64,000 bases of DNA from Malus domestica (GCF_042453785.1 NC_091668.1:25391001-25455000), one strand, 5' to 3'; counted from the stretch's first letter, positions 10,911-22,544 are shown. Program-made: numbers and translations. The notes: generated from the sequence alone by a model not told the origin.

Positions 10911-11059
10911 AGGAAGAGATTGTGGGGGTAGAGCCAACCACATCCTTTCAAACTGACATCAACAAACTCCAAAAAAAATGTAAAAAGAGAGAGAAATTTG
11001 AGATTAAAAAAATATATATATTGCTGACATCAATACATGACAGTAATTTGTAAGGAAAT

Positions 11060-11605
11060 AGTTTAAAAAATAGTGATAGTGATAGTGCTAGTGTTCGATT
11101 TTAAGAAATAATCAGTATTTAGTTTCCGAAATAGTTAATTTTTTGTTTAAGAAATAGTCAGTGCTTAGTTTATGAAATAGTGACAGTACTAGTTTACGAA
11201 ACAGTGATAATACTAGTGTTTGGTTTGAAAAATAGTCAGTGCTTAGTTTACGAAATAGCGATAGTACTATTACTTGGTTTAATATATAGTCTATTGTGTT
11301 CAATTTAAGAAATAATCAGTGTTTAGTTTACGAAATAGTAATAGTACTAGAGTTCAGTTTAAGAAATAGTCATTGTTCAGTTTACGAAATAGTCAGTGTT
11401 TAGTTCAAGAAGTAATGATAGTATTAGTGTTCCATTTAAGATATAGTTAGTGTTTAGTTTAAGAAATATTGTTCAGTTTAAAAAGTAGTCAATGTTCAGT
11501 TTAAAAAATAATGTTCAGTTTAAGAAGTAGTCAATATTCAATTTAAGAAATAGTGTTCAGTTTAAGAAGTAGTCAATGTTCTGTTTAATAAATAGTCACA
11601 GTATT
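11060..11605. repeat. Degenerate minisatellite array
   Basis: About 540 bp are built from recurring words AGTTTAAGAAATAGTC, AGTTTACGAAATAG, AGTGTTCAGTTT and GATAGTACTAG, with unit lengths of roughly 25-50 bp. Units near the right end (11465-11600) are most alike. A short reading frame on the minus strand (11112-11303) is only this repeat translated. The Copia element starts 23 bp after the array. Confidence 0.75.
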
Positions 11606-11627
11606 AATGTTCATAAAACTGAATAAT

Positions 11628-11885
11628 TGTTGTGGTCTATTTTATCTGACAGAGGGACTAGGGCCGGCGGCAGAGCGAGAGAGGAGAGAGATGTGTGTTT
11701 GTAGAATTGTAGGGGAATGTGTGTGTTGTTATCCCTCCTACATTGTGCCCTTATTTATAGTAGTAAAGGGAGAGAAGATATTTCTTCTCCTCCAAGTAAT
11801 ACAAGTTGTAATAGGAAAGGATAACTAGAATCAAATCTTATCTAGGATTTACACAATCATACTTAAACTAGGAATGTTTACAACA
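11628..11885 (-). repeat. 3' LTR of the Copia element
   Basis: 258 bp with TG...CA ends, preceded on the element's strand by the polypurine tract at 11886-11901. It differs from the other LTR at three sites (GAGCGAGAG/GAGAGAGAG, GTGCCC/GTGCCT and GAAGAT/GAAAAT on the plus strand). Confidence 0.95.
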
Positions 11886-12302
11886 CTCCCCCTTGAGTGG
11901 GTAAATACTCAAGGTAGATTCAGCATCATGCAGAAGTTGAGGAAGTCGACTCGCCGGCACTGATTCCAAGGAACAACGCTTATTCTCAATAAGGTAGGAA
12001 CTTGCATAAGTAGTAAGTCTCACTAAAAAACCCTAAGGCTATGGCAAAAACCCAAGTAGGGACAAAATCCATAGTCTAAGGAAAAATGCGTGAGAAATGC
12101 AAAGTCAAAAGAAACGTCTACAGGACGTCATCAGGGATATGACCAGCCCAAGGTGGGTGCCTCGTTAAAACCTAGTTAGGTAGCAAAAACCCAGTGGGAA
12201 AAATGCTCCTAATCGTAGGGAAAAAGAGTACATTAAGATCAAGCAAGTATCTAGAAGATACTCCCCCTGAGTTTGACATAATTCCAAAGAGAAATAGCAA
12301 AG

Positions 12303-15300
12303 TTACAACTCAGAAAGTTTACGCATACCAATTCCATGAACAAGCTTCTGAAACGTCGCCTTCGGTAGTGATTTGGTGAGGAGGTCGGCCAGATTGTCTT
12401 GTGATCGGATTTGCGTGACTTCAATCTTCTGATGCTCTTGTTGTTGATGTGTAAAGAAAAACTTCGGCGCAATATGCTTGGTGTTGTCTCCTTTGATGTA
12501 ACCCTTCTTGAGCTGTTCGATGCAAGCTGCGTTGTCTTCAAAAATCGTCGTCGGGGCATTAACGGCGGGATGAAGATCACAGGAGCTTCGAATATGGCCC
12601 ACTACTGCTCTCAACCAAAAGCATTCCCGAGTTGCTTCATGTAAGGCGAGAATTTCAGCATGGTTAGACGAAGTGGCAACTAAGGTCTGTTTAGTTGACC
12701 TCCAAGATATTGCGGTGCCTCCAACGGTAAAGACATAACCCGTTTGAGAACGCGCCTTGTGCGGATCAGATAAGTATCCAGCGTCGGCATAACCAACAAG
12801 GCGAGAATCAACCCGATGAGCATAGGGTGCGGCATCACTCGAGGATTCGTAGGGATAGAATAAGCCCAAATCCGTAGTACCCTTAAGGTAACGGAAGATG
12901 TCTTTCACGCCAGTCCAATGTCTGCGTGTTGGTGCATTGCTGTATCTTGCCAAAAGATTAACAGCGAAGGAGATGTCGGGTCTAGTGCATTGAGCTAAGT
13001 ACAATAAAGCGCCTATCGCACTTAGATAAGGAACTTCAGGCTCCAAAATCTCTTCATCATCCTCCTTCGGACGGAAAGGATCTCGCTTTGCATCTAGCGT
13101 ACGAACGACCATAGGAGTACTCGAAGGCTTCGCTTTATCCTCATTAAAATGGCGCAACACCTTCTGGGTGTAGTTCGATTGATGTACTAAGATTCCATCC
13201 GAACAATGCTCTATCTCGAGACCGAGACAGTATCGAGTCTTACCTAGATCTTTCATCTCAAATTCCAACTTCAGGTGCGAAGCAGTTCTCGCGAGCTCTT
13301 CAGGAGTTCCGATGAGATTCATGTCATCGACATATACTGCAACAATCGCAAATCCGGAATGTGACTTCTTAATGAAAACACAAGGGCATAGTTCGTTATT
13401 CACATATCCCTGACTAGTCAAATACTTACTTAAACGGTTATACCACATTCTTCCGGATTGTTTCAAACCGTATAGTGAACGCCTCAGCCGAATTGAGAGC
13501 GTGTTCCGGGGTTTGGAAATATTTGAACCAGTCAATGTAAGTCATTCGGGAACTTTCATATAAATTTCCGTATCAAGATCCCCATAGAGATACGCGGTTA
13601 CTACGTCCATCAGCTGCATATCCAGTTTTTCGGAAACTACCAAACTGATAAGGTATTGAAAAGTAATCACATCCATAACGGGTGAGTAAGTTTCGTCATA
13701 GTCAATCCCGGGGCGTTGTGAGAAACCTTGTGCTACAAGACGAGCTTTGTAACGCACAATTTCGTTCTTCTCATTACGCTTTCGAACGAAAACCCACTTG
13801 TAGCCAACGGGCTTCACATGTGGAGGAGTAGGAACTACAGGTCCAAACACCTTACGTTTCGCAAGTGAATCAAGTTCGACTTGGATTGCTTGTTTCCAGT
13901 TTGACCAATCAGCTCTACGTCGACATTCATCAACGGAACACGGTTCAATGTCATCGCTCAACATGATCTCAGTAGCTACTGCAAATGCTAATGCATCGTC
14001 GACAATCATCTCATTTCTACGCCACACATCATCTAAGCTAGCATAATAGACCGAAATCTCACGATTTTCGGGAGGAGGATTCGTCTCTTCAAGGACGCTT
14101 CCATAATCTAGAATTTCCTCATGAGTTGGGTAAAATGAGTAAGCGATAGTCGGATTCACGGTAGGCTCTTCAGGACCTTGTGCCGTGGTTTTCCTCTTCC
14201 GAGGGTGTGAATCCTTTGAACCAAGGGGTCTGCCACGCTTTTGTGTAGGGGCAGATGATTGGCTAGCCGCTAATGTACGTGGATCACCAGAATTGGCGTC
14301 CCGGGCTTCTAGGAGGGTAGTCCGTCGTACATTTGGTACATCCATCTTTGCAGGCGTATTCGCAGCTGGAATATGTGATCTTGTCACGCGCGCTAGATCG
14401 GTGAAAGCATCTGGCATACTCTGAGCTATGCTCTGGAGATCTAATATGCGCTGCACTTCAGCTTCAGACTGAGCGGTGCGGGGATCTAAATGAGACAAAG
14501 TGGGAGTCGTCCACGATAATTCGCGTCGTTCATTAGAAACGTTGACGTTCTTATCTCCCCCTAACGACGGGAAAACTGTCTCATAGAAGTGACAATCCAC
14601 GAAACGAGCGGTAAACAGATCGCCTGTCAAAGGTTCTAAGTAACGAATAATCGAAGGAGAATCATATCCGACATAGATTCCCATCCTTCGCTGAGGCCCC
14701 ATTTTTGTACGTAAGGGCGGCGAGATCGGCACATAGACCGCACAACCAAAAACGCGCAGATGCGATATGTCGGGTTCGCATCCGGTGACCAACTGAAGGG
14801 CACTAAATGGTTGTGTCGCAACAGGCCTCAGGCGGACCAACTTTGCTGCGTGCAATATTGCATGGCCCCAAGCAGCGATCGGGAGCTTGGTACGTATGAC
14901 CAACGATCGAGCAATCATTTGTAAACGCTTAATGAAAGCCTCTGCCAGACCGTTCTGGGTGTGAACATGGGGTACAGGATGTTCAACTTCAACCCCAACC
15001 GACATGCAATAGTCATCAAAAGTTTTAGATGTGAATTCTCCAGCATTATCCAATCGAATAGATTTGATCGGATAATCAGGGTGGTGAGCCCTGAGCTTGA
15101 TAACCTGAGCCAACAGTTTGGAGAATGCAACGTTCCTTGTGGACAACAAGCACACGTGTGACCAACGTGTAGAAGCGTCAACCAAAACCATAAAATATCT
15201 AAATGGTCCGCAGGGAGGTTGAATCGGTCCACAAATGTCCCCCTGAATCCGTTGTAGAAAAATGGGAGGATTCGAACGAATCTTGTCATAAGAAGGCTTA

Positions 15301-15887
15301 GTAATAAGCTTTCCCATAGAACATGTTTAACATGCAATTTCATGGATCGAACCTAAGCTTCGGGTTAGTGGATGCCCGTGTGAAGTTTTGAGGATACGGC
15401 GTATCGTTATTCGTCCAGGATGTCCCAAACGATCATGCCAAAGTGTAATTTCGTGCGCGGTCCCTATGGTAGGGCCGGCCACATAGTGGCATTCTATGGG
15501 GCGTATGGTCGTAGTATACAGACCACTCGGGTTACGCTCCATCTTCTCTAGAATACGCTTCTGGCCATATTCGTAGGAAGTTACGCACAGAAATTCAACT
15601 CCGTTTTCTACGTGGGTTTCAGCGTGGTAATTGTTATCTCTAATGTCCTTGAAACTGAGTAACGTTCTTCCGGAACGTGGAGAATAGAGTGCCTCAGCAA
15701 TGGTCAAGATTGTACCATTGGACAACATTATACGTGCCTTACCGTATCCTTCGATCAGGTTGGATGGGCCTGAGAGGGTTGTCAGAGGTGCATTCTTAGG
15801 TACGAAGTTAGTGAAATAGATGCGTTCACGCAAAACAGTATGTGTGGTTGCACTATCTGCCAGACAACTAACTTTCCCACTAGTCAT
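12303..15887 (-). pseudogene. Copia pol (protease, integrase, RT, RNase H) with two in-frame stops
   Basis: One reading frame runs from ATG at 15887 to the stop at 12303, broken by stop codons at 15327-15329 and 13536-13541 (TGA), with no frameshift. Domains in order are: protease with the LADSATTHTV active-site region; GAG-pre-integrase LWHDRLGHPG; integrase core with GDICGPI, RLDNAGEF and NGLAEAFIKR carrying the D, D, E residues; the integrase C-terminal region VFGCAVYVP; reverse transcriptase GYKWVFVRKRN through AVYVDDMNLIG; and RNase H VGYADAGY with TKHIAPKFFF. The first stop falls between the two cysteines of the HHCC zinc-binding region. The second falls in RT just after KVPE. The rest of the frame looks undamaged. 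Confidence 0.9.
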
Positions 15888-16139
15888 ACCTAGAATGAAA
15901 AATTAATTTGAATCGGTCACATGCATAAAAGTTTATACAAACAAGTATCAATTCAAAATAATTTCATTTATTCAAGGATTAAAAACTTAATATCCAAAAT
16001 AAATCGCCAACTAATAATCCAAAACATAAAGGAAAATTGTTCAAAATCAACCAAAAAAACAAGGTGGGGTTCTGCCACAAGGTGGAATTCGGCCCCAATT
16101 GTCTTATTTTAACTGAAAAAGAAGTCTATGTCTAAGATT
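15888..16139 (-). other. Gag-pol spacer that looks like an intron
   Basis: The AT-rich gap between gag and pol ends, on the element's strand, in a pyrimidine tract and TTTTTCATTCTAG directly before GTATGACT, a good 3' splice site. Gag and pol share the same reading frame on either side, but the gap contains several stops. Separately spliced or terminated gag mRNA is known in plant Copia elements. I could not settle a matching donor. Confidence 0.35.
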
Positions 16140-17120
16140 CTAATCTTCCATAGGAGTGGTATCCTCCTGAAAATCAGAAACCTCCATCTTTGTAGTCTCC
16201 GGTTCGTCCACTTGCAGGAAGTTTGATTCAAACTTCGTACGACGAGAATGATATGCATCCACAACCTTCTTGGGAGCACGGCAAATACGGGACCAATGGT
16301 TCTTGGAACCACAACGATAGCACATATCGTCATTCATTGTGGCAGGTGCTTTGCCCTTATTCTTGAAGTTCGGGGCCTTGGGAGCGAGGTTTGGGCACTT
16401 CTGGGCTTTGTTTCCTCCCGTGGATGGGCCTTGGCTCTGTTGACCTTGGTGGGATGGCTTCTGGCCGCCCTTACCATGCCTCTTTTGGCGTTTTGGGTGC
16501 TGATTAGTGCTATAATGTGCTTCAGGCACAGCAGTAGCCCCAGTAGGTCGAGCTTGATGATTCTTCATTAACAGCTGGTTCTGCTTTTCAGCAAGAAGTA
16601 AAACAGAGATCAAATCCAAGAACTTAGTGAACTTCTGAGCTCTATATTGTTGCTGCAGGACAATATTAGAAGCAGAGAAGGTCGAGTAGGTCTTCTCCAG
16701 GAGATCCTCTTCAGTCAAAGTTTCATTGCAAAACTTGAGAAGTGATCGGATTCGACAAACTTCAGAATTATATTCATTCACAGACTTAAAGTCTTGGAAG
16801 CGCAAGTGCTGCCAGTCGTGTCTTGCTTCAGGCAAGAATATGTCCTTTTGGTGATCGAAACGATCAGCCAAAGCGACCCATAATGCACGTGGATCCTCCT
16901 CAGCAAGGTACTCAGTTTGTAGAGCGTCATGGATATGTCTTCGGATGAAGATCATAGCAGTGGCTTTTTCAGCCTCGCCAACAGGTTTATCTGTTGCTTC
17001 TTCAATAGCAGGACGCAAGTTCTTTGCAGTGAGGTGGAGCTTCACATCTTGAACCCACTTGAGGTAGTTCCTTCCAGAAACCTCCAAAGCGGTGAAGTCG
17101 AGTTTGTTCAAGTTCGACAT
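16140..17120 (-). CDS. Copia Gag (nucleocapsid), 326 aa
   Basis: The frame is open from MSNLNKLDFTALEVSGRN to a stop at 16140. The N-terminal half (residues 1-190) matches the UBN2-type retrotransposon Gag pattern, with YLKWVQDVKLHL near the start. A basic Q/G/K-rich linker follows, then the zinc knuckle CYRCGSKNHWSRIC (CX2CX4HX4C, about residue 275), which binds the element's RNA. The protein would assemble virus-like particles in the cytoplasm. The frame is intact, so this copy could still supply Gag in trans. Confidence 0.9.
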   Translation of the reverse strand: MSNLNKLDFTALEVSGRNYLKWVQDVKLHLTAKNLRPAIEEATDKPVGEAEKATAMIFIRRHIHDALQTEYLAEEDPRALWVALADRFDHQKDIFLPEARHDWQHLRFQDFKSVNEYNSEVCRIRSLLKFCNETLTEEDLLEKTYSTFSASNIVLQQQYRAQKFTKFLDLISVLLLAEKQNQLLMKNHQARPTGATAVPEAHYSTNQHPKRQKRHGKGGQKPSHQGQQSQGPSTGGNKAQKCPNLAPKAPNFKNKGKAPATMNDDMCYRCGSKNHWSRICRAPKKVVDAYHSRRTKFESNFLQVDEPETTKMEVSDFQEDTTPMED

Positions 17121-18677
17121 GTTCCTATCACAAAATAGATGGACAAGATGTGGTTAGTATAATGGAGAAAAATCAATCCATTCACATAGGAGTAGAACAT
17201 ACAGGTTCTAATAGACATGTATTGGTTGAATTTTGCATGAAAAACTTCGGGTTTTCATGGGTGATATGTTTAAGTGAAAACTTCGGGTTTTCTAACAAGG
17301 CATGTGTATAAGAAACTTCGGGTTTCAAAATAATTATGAACTTCAGGTTCATATATTCCTGCAGGCAAACACAAATATATATGCAAACAAATATGCAAAG
17401 AATATATGCAGAAATATTGTATAATGATAAGTGAATTAATTTATTTTTGGTCTTCGGGGCCAAATTAAAGTGTGGGTGAAAATATAAAAACCCATATTAT
17501 TTAAAAAAAAATTAAATAATAAAATCTCGGGGCCTAAAAATATAGGCCGAGGACCCCCGGGTGTAGGCTGCAGGCCCACGGGGTGAGAAGGGAATGGGCT
17601 GCTGTGTGCAGCCCTAAAAAAAAATTTTTCGTCAGCCCAAGACAGTGGGCAGAGGAATTGTTCGAGTGGCAAGCCCTAAATGATGGGCTGGATCCAAAGT
17701 GGCCCGTGCAAGGGCAGTGATCCAGTGCTGCGAACAGAACATCAAAGCCCAAAGGGCTGATGTTAAGGCTGTGTGCAGCTAAGCCTTAATGGGCTCGGGT
17801 TGCAGGACCAAAACATCCCAGCCGTAGCTGGGTGTGTCCATCGGGGAAGAAGGCCGGTCTTTGATTGACGGCGCCAGTGCAGGGGACAGTCCATGGTCTG
17901 TGCAAACCATGTGTCGTCGGAGAACCAAGTACTCATCGACGGAGATGAAATCTCGACGTCGGGGCAAAGAGAACCAAAAAAAATTCAACTGAATTCAAAT
18001 GAAAAAACCCATGGAATTCTTCTGGAATTGCACGGAATCGTTATTGAAAACGATGGGTTGTGTCCAAGTTGCATGACTGCCTGTCGTGTTGCGTCGGAAG
18101 ACTCGACGGCAAGGACCTGGGCTTCAGGCCGTAGGTCGGGACAAGGTGCTTCAAACGCACCGTGTGGTTCCATGCTTGCGGGTGTGGGTTCTCGGTTTGG
18201 GTTGGGCCATCGCAGGCTGCGGGCCTAGTGGCTTGCGGCCTTGCATGGTGCAAAGGCACGGGTTCGACTAGAACCCTAATTCCCAAATCGCAAAAAATAT
18301 TTTTTTCAATTTAATTATATTATATGCATGTATAATTTTAATGAATCACATATTTATGTTGATGCATATGCAAATAATAGTTTCAATGCATGTACATATG
18401 TAAGATTCAATTCATGACAAATATCAAATTCACATAATTGTAGCAATTTTGATTATGAAGCATACACAATTTACGTAGAATCTAAAATACGTAAAACGTA
18501 AAGTTGGGTCATGCATCATGGTGAATGTTCATGCTATCAGGGCTTGCAAAATATCGAGTTAAAAACCGTTGTTTGGAAAGAACCTGATTGCGTGATGATA
18601 TGGATGAACTGGTTTGATGCAGAAAAAATTTCCAACGTCAGATTCCTAAGCGCAGCGGTAGGAGCGTGCTGATAACG
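17121..18677 (-). other. Long 5' leader of the Copia element with a G+C-rich core
   Basis: About 1.55 kb separate the 5' LTR from gag. The core (about 17525-18290) is clearly richer in G and C than the rest of the element and than the AT-rich flanks on both sides (17180-17520 and 18290-18560). Open frames in it (for example 17893-18228, +) have no known domain. The first bases after the LTR read, on the element's strand, CGTTATCAGCACGCTCC, where a tRNA primer site is expected. Confidence 0.6.
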
Positions 18678-18935
18678 TGTTGTGGTCTATTTTATCTGAC
18701 AGAGGGACTAGGGCCGGCGGCAGAGAGAGAGAGGAGAGAGATGTGTGTTTGTAGAATTGTAGGGGAATGTGTGTGTTGTTATCCCTCCTACATTGTGCCT
18801 TTATTTATAGTAGTAAAGGGAGAGAAAATATTTCTTCTCCTCCAAGTAATACAAGTTGTAATAGGAAAGGATAACTAGAATCAAATCTTATCTAGGATTT
18901 ACACAATCATACTTAAACTAGGAATGTTTACAACA
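18678..18935 (-). repeat. 5' LTR of the Copia element with promoter
   Basis: 258 bp. On the element's strand a TATA box CTATAAATAA lies near 18801-18811, about 130 bp into the LTR. Followed by target duplication ATAAT at 18936-18940. Confidence 0.95.
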
Positions 18936-19200
18936 ATAATGAAATTTTTCTTTATTTTTGATTTTGTAATATTATTACTTAGTTTGTTCTAAAACAATTG
19001 AAAGAATAGTCAAATAAACAAATAATAAAATAAAAATAAAATGTTTATGGAGTGAGGTGAAAGGAGAGAGAAGAGTGGGGAGAGGTGAAAAAAAAATAAA
19101 AAAGAGAAAAAGTTGATGAGGATGGGTGAGGTGAAATGAGAGAAAAAAATGGATGAGAATATATGAAAGAGGAAGAGAGAGAAAAAGGTTGAACGGCTAA

Positions 19201-19800
19201 GAGCAGTTCCACAGTGGGAACCATACCCCCAGGCAATACACTATGCTATCCACCCAGTGAACAGTAACTGCCGTTAATAAACAGTAACCGTCTTTTGCAT
19301 CTCCACTGTTGCACTTCAATAGCCCTGACAATAGGCAATAAAATATTAGTATTTTTTTTATTTATAAAATAATACAAAATAATTTCATTTGTAATTTCGG
19401 ATAAGATTTTTAATCGTTCTCGTTGCGCTACGTGTCATTATCCGAAAAGTTATAAAATAATACAAAATAATTTTATTTGTAATTTCGAATAAGATTTTAA
19501 ATTGTTCTCGTTGCGTCACGTGTCATATTCCGAAAAAGACAATTATTGGTGATGGATTTCCGATAAGATTTTTAATCATTCTCGTTGCGCCACGTGTCAT
19601 TATCCGAAAATACAATTATTGGTGATGAATTTCCGATAAGATTATTAACCAATCACGTCGCGCCACGTGTCATAATCTGTTTACAATCTTTGAAGATAGA
19701 TTTCCATCATATTTTTAACGAATGACGGCATGCCACGTGACATTATCTACAACCTAATCATTTCTGAATCCTCCATATAATCCACCATCCATCCTCATAA
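19201..19800 (+). mobile_element. Left end of a Harbinger-like element, with tandem G-box repeats
   Basis: TAA followed by GAGCAGTTCCACAGTGGG (19200 on) looks like a PIF/Harbinger terminus after its 3-bp target site. The stretch from 19390 to 19745 then consists of about five diverged units of 70-90 bp. Each has GATTTTTAA..., CGTTGCGCCACGTGTCATTA and often TTCCGATAAG. They carry TACGTG at 19429 and CACGTG at 19517, 19591, 19664 and 19734. No matching right terminus was found, so the element is truncated or its right end has decayed. Confidence 0.5.
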
Positions 19801-19883
19801 ATCTCACACCAATTTTCTCAAGATCTCTATCATTATTCATAGTTTATGCTTCATTCTTCACCAAATTCTCTACCATTTTTGCA

Positions 19884-20099
19884 ATGTCTTCTTCTTCAAG
19901 GATGATGTGGGAAATCGATCAGCAAGAGGAAGAATTGTTTAACCAATCAGAAGGAATGTTTAATCACCAGGTGGTCCAAACTGAAAGGAAAGATGATGAG
20001 AAGCGTAGAAGGAGAGATGACGAAATAAGAATGGCCAAACTTAGACGTGCTAGTTTCAGCCCCAACTTTAAGGCCAAGTATGTTAGTAAATTCTTGTAA
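19884..20099 (+). CDS. Short fragment resembling the N-terminus of a Harbinger-type transposase
   Basis: 71 codons starting MSSSSRMMWEIDQQEEELFN, rich in E and R (KRRRRDDEIRMAKLRRAS). I recall similar leaders in front of the DDE nuclease domain of plant PIF/Harbinger transposases (HARBI1/ALP1-like). No DDE domain follows. A leftover N-terminal exon is the most likely reading. The upstream Harbinger-like terminus at 19201 agrees with this. An unrelated small charged protein cannot be excluded. Confidence 0.35.
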   Translation: MSSSSRMMWEIDQQEEELFNQSEGMFNHQVVQTERKDDEKRRRRDDEIRMAKLRRASFSPNFKAKYVSKFL

Positions 20100-20370
20100 G
20101 CATTTGCAGTTCAACCATAGAGACATTACAGAGTGTGGGCTAATGTTGTAACTGCAGACGGGGGAATGCAAGACTTGTTAATTTTATGATGCCTAATTTG
20201 GTTAGCCTTTTGCGGTCCTTTTATTCCATTTTCTTATGTTGTTAGTAATTTCTTTGTTACACTATCTACGTGGGCATTAATATGCAGAATTATTAACTAT
20301 CATTTTTACAAGAGAATTTATTAACCTTTTAGGATGGGTGGTTTGATGACTTGGCCCTTTATTTTTGCAG

Positions 20371-22208
20371 TGAAGTTGGAGATGAGGCGGTCCTAAACAT
20401 ACTTTGGGATTGATATGAAAAAGCTGTTGATAAGGTATGCTTGGAAGTTTATTAATTTCTCAAATTCTTTCTTCGAAGATTCTTCATTGTTCTTCACAGA
20501 GGCTACTTTAAACTTTTTTTCTTTCTGATGTAATAAAATGAACTATGCCAAAAACAAGGGTTGTGTGTCGACAATTACATTTTGTTGAGCTATTTATAAA
20601 CTTTTCCTCATGCACTATGCTCAAGACTGGCAATGGATTTTCTGTCTTGTGTTAGTTTCTCTAACCATGACAATATATATATTACATGCTCAGACAAAGA
20701 CTTATAACCTAACCTTCATGAAATTAGATATCCTTCAAGGAATTTAATTTACAGGATTTGAGAATAGATACTGTGGAATTGTTTTCTATCTTTGAACACA
20801 ACTGTTTCGGAAGAATACATAATCTTTACAAATGAATTGATATCAAATAATGACAATAATATCTTTTCTTGTTCCTTGTGCGCTCTAGTTGTCTTATGCT
20901 TTAACTTTGTGATATATTGTATGTTATATATAGGTGGAAAAGAGGAGGCTGTTTCATGTTTTTCTTAAGTAGTTTCTGGATGTATACGAGAATTGGGAAC
21001 CAGTAAATACAGGCCAAATGTCAGAGGCTTCTTCAACTACCATTCAATCTACAGAATATTCATCACATTCAGATGATGTTAGTTATTGGCTGCTTTGTTG
21101 GACATCCTGCAGAAGTCATCTTAGCATTGACGGAAGAGATTAGACAATTAACTTCTATGGTTGCTGAATGTAAGTTGAAATTCATGTTTGCTTTTTAGCA
21201 ATTGGCAATTTACTTTGGTGTGCTGTATTAAAAATTTTTGCGAAACATATTTTCTTTTATTTTTATGAGAGAATTTTGGCAGTATGCTTGATACCGCTAT
21301 AAAATCCAACTAAGAATAGTCTGTATGACTAGCCAAATGTTAGCTGCCCGATTTTGGAAATTTTATTGTTTAAATTAATTTATATATTTGACCTTGTACG
21401 TGAAGATAAACATTCTCTACTTGAGTTGAGTAAGAATGGGAATTGGCTCTATAGCTTCCAATCTTCTTTCCAGCCAAAATGTAGGTAGTTAGTTGTTGTG
21501 TCTTTATGTTTTTTTTTTTTTTTATTATTGTTATTGCGTGAGTTTGAGTTTATTTGGGATCTTGTTGTTGATCAACTGCCAGGCATACTCATCATAAATT
21601 GATCTAAAGGAAGGATCTTGGTTTTGTTTTCTTAAATATTTAGAAAAAGAAGTAATTCATTCTGTTGTCATATATTTTATAACTAAGTTGATTTTACTTG
21701 TGCTCATCAGCATGGTAGGTGTGCATGAGGAAATGATAAGCGATTTTGGACAAATTTGTAACTGCACATTATTCATTGGACTTCATCATTGCCATCTAAA
21801 TTGTATCTTGTTCCTTTTCTTTTCACTTTTGGAAGGCGTTTGGTGAACTCTTTTCAGGATTGTGGTCAGGGTACCATACAATCATATTTTAGCTATTCAT
21901 GTTTGGTTGATTAGTTCCTTATGGCCCTTTTGTCCCTCCTTTATTATTTAGTTATGATCTTCGTTCCTTCAAATCGGGTTTTCTTGCATGTAATTTATGG
22001 TTACTTTGTTTCTCCCATGGTTAATACAGTAAACACCAGTACAGTGCAATCGTCAGCAGGCTTCTCTGATCATTCTGCAACCTTAAATATCATTGCAGAA
22101 TGAATGCCACTCGTGGAGGCTCTTATGATTGTTACTGGTTCCTTGCATAATTGCAGAGTTTTTGGATACCACAGTGTGATTCAAAAGCTAACGGCATTAA
22201 TGAAAGGT
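20371..22208 (+). pseudogene. Degenerate exons resembling a BEACH-domain protein (SPIRRIG/BCHA type)
   Basis: Three exon-like blocks keep splice borders. Block 1 is at 20371-20434 (EVGDEAVLNILWD, a stop, YEKAVDK, then GTATGC). Block 2 is at 20934-21170 (VEKRRLFHVFLK, a stop, FLDVYENWEPVNTGQ, and after a frame change VIGCFVGHPAEVILALTEEI, then GTAAGT). Block 3 is at 22029-22206 (TSTVQSSAGFSDHSATLNII, a stop, then MPLVEALMIVTGSLHNCRVF). The string resembles, from memory, the N-terminal part of large plant BEACH proteins. At least three in-frame stops and one frameshift make it non-functional. Introns are retained, so this is a DNA-level copy. Confidence 0.5.
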
Positions 22209-22544
22209 ATTAGTAGTATTACTCTCCTAGTGTAATTTCTCTTTATGATGACATATTTTGAAATGGTGTTCAAATAACTTGAATTGTTGCAATTGTTAAC
22301 TTATTTAAACGACTTTTTTTGAACGGCTTTTGACTTAACTTATTTCAGTTGCTAACATTTTGAACGGCTTGTTTTGTAAATGCATTTTCTAACTGTTATT
22401 AGTTTGGGTATGTTAGTTATATCATGCCATGGTACTTTTGGGTGTTGATCATCAGTTGAAGTTAGACATAATGACTCGTTAGGTTTTGACTGCATTGCGA
22501 TTTTTTTACCCAGGTGAGAAGCCTCTAGCCATGAGGTCCTTCTA

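Larger units (their letters stand above)
11628..18935 (-). mobile_element. Complete-structure Ty1/Copia LTR retrotransposon, 7.3 kb, minus strand
   Basis: Two 258-bp LTRs (11628-11885 and 18678-18935) bound the element. They start TGTTGT and end ACAACA, and are flanked by a 5-bp target duplication ATAAT (11623-11627 and 18936-18940). I count three base differences between the LTRs, so the insertion is recent. On the minus strand the order is LTR, long leader, gag, spacer, then protease, integrase, reverse transcriptase and RNase H, then a purine-rich tract (CCCACTCAAGGGGGAG) directly before the 3' LTR. The protease-integrase-RT-RNaseH order defines Copia. The pol frame carries two in-frame stop codons, so the copy is not autonomous as it stands. 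Confidence 0.95.

Noticed and set aside
17893-18228. 111-codon frame opposite to the Copia element
   Set aside because: Lies in the G+C-rich leader of the element, on the wrong strand for it, with no recognisable domain.
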